Source: Cylindrobasidium torrendii FP15055 ss-10 (taxonomy: Eukaryota > Basidiomycota > Agaricomycetes > Agaricales > Physalacriaceae). Taken from it: a stretch of 64,000 nucleotides of DNA. Below the pieces are notes generated by a model that was given only the letters and a program-made list of their open reading frames with translations, was not told where the DNA came from and made no database searches. Both the position numbers and the translations under genes were made by a program. Where the stretch lies: contig KN880522.1 in the NCBI GenBank assembly GCA_000934385.1, positions 26,301 through 90,300 on the forward strand. Reading direction: 5' to 3'. Of the stretch, positions 59,894 through 64,000 are shown piece after piece; positions within the stretch are counted from its first letter, which is position 1; each line of letters begins with the position of its first letter.

Positions 59894-61286
59894 CTAAACA
59901 AACTGCGCGTGCTTTTCAAAGCATTGCCATACTTTCTCAGGTGGAAAGCCAGTATTGACAAAGTAATCCGCGTGTGTCAAAGTACGCGCAAGAGCGTGTG
60001 GGTAGTCTGTGATAATTCCATCGACACCCCAGTCCAACAGCTGCTCAGCAATGTTCATACGGTTGACCTGTAAAAATTGTTCAACGGTCAACTGGTATCC
60101 TGAACAGTTTGAATTACATACCGTCCACGGCTTGACCAACAATCCTAGCTCGTGTGACTTGTCTATCATGTCCTTTGTGGTGAAATAGCGGAAGCCAGGG
60201 ATGTTGGGGTCAGCGGAAAGTGAGAGGTCGCTGATATCTGAAGAGGACAGCACGTCCGCGCCGGCATCGGATGCGGCCTGAGCAATCCTCTCCCCAAGAC
60301 TGCCCTCATACGACAGCAGGTTCAGTCCGGCCATCCAGATTGGATTGGCGGTTGCTGGGGATATAAGAGCAGAGGTTGGTATGCTGCTATCCATGACCTT
60401 CATCGCCAATAGCGAGCGCCAGTCGAAGCTTTGATACTACATGCTTGTCAGTCAATGTGCACACGAAAAACAGCGCAGTGTGTACCGTGATGTGGTGAAG
60501 ATATTGACTTTTCGCGAACGCCTCATACTGCAGCTCGACGAAGTCTGCAACAGGACGTGTACGATGCGGAAGGGCGGCATCGATCTTAGACTCTATGTTG
60601 AAATACAAGTCATTCTCTGTGTCCACGCATTGGACAAAGTCGAAAAGTTCGTCCATGGTCGAGAGCTTCAAACCAGGATAGCGTAGTTGCTCCGCTACAA
60701 ATAACGTTTACCAAAGATGGATGCACACCCAGGGGAGAGCACTCACGAAAGTCATTAAGACGCTGAGAACCACAATCGAGGGTCTTGAGCTGCGCCAGGG
60801 TCAGATTCGCAATGTACTTCCCAACGTATGGAAAGTCGGGATCATCGGGCGTCTGGACACCTTCAGTACGGCTGCATGTGTCGTGTCGTATGGATACGGG
60901 ACATACCACGGGCTTGGTGTCGCGGCACTTTGCCGCTTCGATATTCTCATCGTGCCAGACCATCACGACCCCGTCCTACAAACGGTCCGGTCAGGCCATT
61001 GGTCACATCGGAAGGAACGTGGTGAACCTTTGTGATACCGTTGTCGAGCTCAAGCGTCTTCACACCATTGACCAATGCCCTGATTAGGGGCGCGTTGTGA
61101 AGTGGGCATAACGGGCGCCAATGGACGGACTTACCAAGCGAAAGAGGCTATGGTACTTTCGACTGTTTCCCCACGACCACCACGGTGCGCTTGCAGGTCA
61201 AATGTCTCTTGCACGGCATGTTGACGAGAGATTGGAGTAGCGCTTGCGGCAACCGCGAATGTGAGCAGAGACGCGAAGCTGAACAT
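59894..61286 (-). CDS. secreted glycerophosphodiester phosphodiesterase
   Basis: GDPD-family enzyme hydrolysing glycerophosphodiesters to glycerol-3-phosphate and an alcohol. The N-terminus MFSFASLLTFAVAASATPIS is a signal peptide. Catalytic motifs follow: LQAHRGGRGETVESTIASF (His-Arg and Glu) and, in later exons, VKTLELDNGITKDGVVMVWH with DEN (Glu-x-Asp metal site and second His). Then PDPDFPYVGKYIANLTLAQL, LYFNIESKIDAALPHRTRP and HELGLLVKPWTV, ending with NRMNIAEQLLDWGVDGIITD then YPHAL. The phosphate-binding and C-terminal TIM-barrel elements are present, so the enzyme looks complete. About six introns. It lies within the 3.1-kb spacer of the large inverted repeat and may supply phosphate or choline from outside phospholipid breakdown products. 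Confidence 0.9.
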
Positions 61287-62319
61287 GTCGACCTTGAAGG
61301 ATGCGGTCAAGCACGATGCCGGCCAGGACGTCTGCGATCACTCATTAAATAACCACTCGGCTGATTCGAACGTTCATGGTCAGGGACGTGAATTGGGTTG
61401 GTGTGGGATAAACAGGCTTCCACGCGGGAGATGAGGGACTTGGCAATGGATGAACGTGTCTACCAATGTGAGCAAGTAGTGCTCTTGTCCGCCGATAGAA
61501 TAGTATCTATCAGTGCTGCCAATATACGGTATTAGTACGAAACCACTGTGCTGGATCATGGCAGCCAGAGGAATTAGGAGGAGGATGAAGAAGGAGTTCC
61601 TTCTTTCGTTTGCTCCTTGCTTGTATCATCTTTGGCTGCTGGGTTTGGAAGGCCAAGATTCTTCCACTCGTCCCGCTCCATCAAGCCTCTTTGGATCACA
61701 GTCAGCACCTTTCAGGCAAGTCACACGATTCCGAGAGCGCACTTGTTCATCCTGCAATTCAAGTACTCCCTGCTCATATCCCTGCATGGTGTCGAGTTGC
61801 TCTGATTTGACTTCAAGCAGTTCATGTACAAGGCCATTTGCTCCTTGCATTCGCCTGCATCTGGCCTAAGCAACCTTCACGACGTTGATTGTGTGCAGCT
61901 ACCGTAGTGGTCCAAAGGAAACGACCCGCGTTGAGGCGGGTTGGGTTTGAAGCCCAAGTTGATAGAAGGAGGCCGGCCAAACGACATAATTGTGGTCAGA
62001 GGTCAAGTGTAGATCGGCCGTACTAGACCGCCGCCGCTCTCCGCGATCAGAGTATAAATGGGAAACAACAGCTTGTTAGTCCTACATAAGGGTAAATAAG
62101 CTATTTCAATATAGCAGAATGTAGGTACATAGGGACTATCTTGCCTACACCACTGGTCTCCGTCGCTCCTTATCAGACTCCTACAAGCTGAATAATTTCG
62201 GTCTTGCTCATCCTCAGACTCCTTAGAAACAAATCCAACCTGCCAAAACATTGATTTCGCTTAGGACGGGGGGCGGCGAGAAGGTGCTTCAAACGGCGTA
62301 AGTTGTCGAGGCCAATGAG
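61287..62319. other. spacer between GDPD and right arm
   Basis: About 1 kb with no supported gene. The longest frames (118 codons at 61513, 74 codons on the minus strand at 61626) lack domains or splice context. A short GC hairpin (ACCCGC..GCGGGT) lies near 61927-61944. Confidence 0.4.
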
Positions 62320-62527
62320 AGGCAACAGCGAATGATTGGGATCATCGTGTAGCTAAGGTACAGCAGCAGCAAGTCCAAGCTTGCGAGGAAAAACAATGTG
62401 AGGTATAATACAAAATATGCGGAGACGCAGATATCAATATGTCCAGAAGAAAAGAAAGTCCCAGGCAAAGGTTCAAATCCTCCATCTTCTGAGGCTGACT
62501 TCCGTCAAAGATGCCAGTCGTCTTCGA
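62320..62527 (-). repeat. diverged inner extension of the right arm
   Basis: Read on the minus strand, GGGACTTTCTTTTCTTCTGGACAT and CCCAATCATTCGCTG...CCTC correspond to GGACTTTCATTTCTTTTGGACAT and CCCAATCATTTGCTGCCGCCTC at 59605-59745. Scattered substitutions and indels separate the two, and a segment equal to about 59440-59545 is missing. Confidence 0.65.
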
Positions 62528-64000
62528 ATGCTCTTGATCTTTGCAGTCAGATGGTCGTGGTAGAGGCGTGAGGAACTGTCGATGGGGTACCGTACGAGCA
62601 CTCGGTCCCACCCTATAGATTCAGTGGAGGCTTCCACTCGGGCATCTGCCCACTCGCCAAGCCGACGCGAAGCGCACCGCGTCCGGGTCAAGTCGCATTG
62701 GATCTCGGAGAATGGCCAAGGCGCCCTTGCTTGGGCGAATCATCTCGACGGCCCTTCATACCTCCCCAACTACTGTTTCTTGAATGCGTTGATGAGTCGG
62801 GTCTTCCTGTCGTCAAGTCAGAGAATAGATCGATGGGGTCCGTCCAAGGACGAAAGCGAAAGCATGCAAGTTGTTTGAGACGAGCCGATGATCGTTGTTG
62901 TTGAAGGTCGACGAAAACAGTTGTCCAATTGTGCATCGTACAGCGAGAGGAGTCAGCCGACGCTAGGAGCAACAACGTTTTGTTGTATCGTTCAGGGAAT
63001 GACGGAGCAAATCTCGTCCAAATCCTTCGACGCGCAAACATTGCAGGCCCAGGGGTCCGCACCCAGCGGGGTTGCGCAGGAGGGGTCGGCTGACGCTGGC
63101 GAATTCGACAAGATGTTATGAGATCGTTCAGGCCATGAGGACGTGACCGTCGACGAAGACCTTTGACTCGCGCATCTTGTGGGCCCAGGTCCATCGCGCA
63201 CATACGAGCAGGAGGGATGATTCGAGGTCGGTGAACGCGTGAAAAGAGGAGTCGACTGACACTGGCGACCAGAAAGGCAATGTTGTGTCGTTCAGGAAAT
63301 CGATAACCTTCGACACGCAAGTCTTCTGGTGCCAGAACCACAACCAGCGCACAGTTTGCGTGGAAGGGGTCAGTCGACGCTGGCGAATTCGGCAAAGTGA
63401 TGTTGGATCGTTCAGGACGTGAAGACAGAGCGAAGCTTGTCGACGACAACCTTCGATTCGCACACATTACGGGCCCAGGTCCCTAACACGCGCACACTGC
63501 TTGAGTTCGACGAGAGAATGACGAGCAAGTCTTGAAAATTGTTGGGGCGATAGTAGCGTTGGTGATGATGGCTTCTATGAGGTTTGAAGACCGTCGACAG
63601 AACCTCAGAGAGGAGCTCTTGCGGCAGGGGCCAGTGCAACGGGAAAACACAGTGTTCAGGCAATAGACACGATGCTTGAGCTCGGGCGAATCTCGTCAAT
63701 GGTCCTGATCCGGCGAGCCTTGCGGACTCCCCAGTTCCACATCCTACGCACGCCGGTGACTTTGTGGCCAGCACTAGTCGTCCGGCTCGTAGTCGTAGTG
63801 GTCTTCTTGTTGTCCATTCCGAAGACAGGCAAGGCAAGGAGATCGTTGCACTGGGCGCATCCAAACTGGCACGGAATGCGCATGGCAATGGAGTTGGACA
63901 TGATGGATAGTCGAGGTAGGGGTTATTTTCGCGAGTGATAGTGGTGGTATCTGCGAGAGTGGGAGGAAGGAGCCATCAATGGGCCTGTCGGCTTATATAG
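62528..64000 (-). repeat. right arm of large inverted repeat (continues past window)
   Basis: Mirror of the left arm: 62575-64000 is its exact reverse complement, with a few mismatches between 62528 and 62574. The sequence is still matching at the last base of the window. Confidence 0.97.
63656..63901 (-). CDS. small basic protein, 81 aa, unknown (right-arm copy)
   Basis: Identical in sequence to the frame at 58067-58312 and transcribed in the opposite direction, so the two copies point toward each other and toward the enclosed GDPD gene. The same TATA-like element lies about 91 bp upstream, near 63992-63999. Confidence 0.5.
   Translation of the reverse strand: MSNSIAMRIPCQFGCAQCNDLLALPVFGMDNKKTTTTTSRTTSAGHKVTGVRRMWNWGVRKARRIRTIDEIRPSSSIVSIA

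Noticed and set aside
61513..61869. 118-codon open frame between GDPD and right arm
   Set aside because: No domain, no signal of splicing, and equally long frames on the other strand. The leucine-rich middle is not a convincing signal or membrane protein.
57968..64000. LTR retrotransposon or classical DNA transposon
   Set aside because: Arms are inverted rather than direct, and the enclosed gene is a complete GDPD. No reverse transcriptase, integrase or transposase motif was found on either strand.

Overview
The window is nuclear DNA of a filamentous fungus, almost certainly a basidiomycete (Agaricomycetes-like). Genes are closely packed on both strands and split by many introns of about 45-60 nt with GTRNGT donors. 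The tRNA-Lys gene carries a canonical intron after position 37. Most genes are recognisable housekeeping orthologues: BLM10/PA200, TRAX, MCM5, MED6, CSN6, TIM21, V-ATPase subunit F, Ecdysoneless/SGT1, AP-3 sigma, an SRPK, a FRAY/SPAK-type Ste20 kinase, MTQ2, UGO1, a tricalbin, a lipoate-pathway octanoyltransferase and a GDPD. The remainder are basidiomycete proteins of unknown function. All gene spans run from start codon to stop codon, and splice sites were placed by eye.

Layout. 1-320: last exons of a coiled-coil protein gene. 434-8202: BLM10. 8397-9830: minus-strand HIT-like gene and a possible upstream exon. 9971-13809: TRAX and MCM5, convergent. 14121-16885: an unknown single-exon gene and a C2H2 zinc-finger factor. 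16886-20723: a gene-poor island holding a 1.4-kb imperfect palindrome built around repeated 30-bp perfect palindromes. 20724-28711: MED6, CSN6, tRNA-Arg, TIM21, VMA7 and Ecdysoneless. 28940-34786: three tandem F-box/LRR-like paralogues, each broken by a different single lesion and separated by fragments of the genes that flank the array. 35011-36219: AP-3 sigma, a second identical tRNA-Arg and a tRNA-Lys. 37233-50050: two kinases, an EH-domain protein, a CCDC90/FMP32-like protein, a Rossmann-fold protein, a C2-domain protein, MTQ2 and UGO1. 50457-57530: tricalbin, a WW-domain protein and the octanoyltransferase. 57968-64000: a near-perfect inverted repeat with arms of at least 1.43 kb that encloses a secreted GDPD gene and runs off the window end.

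The housekeeping genes do not form a pathway or cluster. Neighbours are mostly convergent or tightly divergent pairs, for example VMA7/Ecdysoneless with 62 bp between start codons. No classical transposon ORF, CRISPR array or secondary-metabolite cluster was seen. The unusual content is structural: the 18.6-20.0 kb palindrome, the decayed F-box triplication whose junctions preserve its history, and the terminal inverted repeat, whose arms are identical and then diverge abruptly, as expected from gene conversion.
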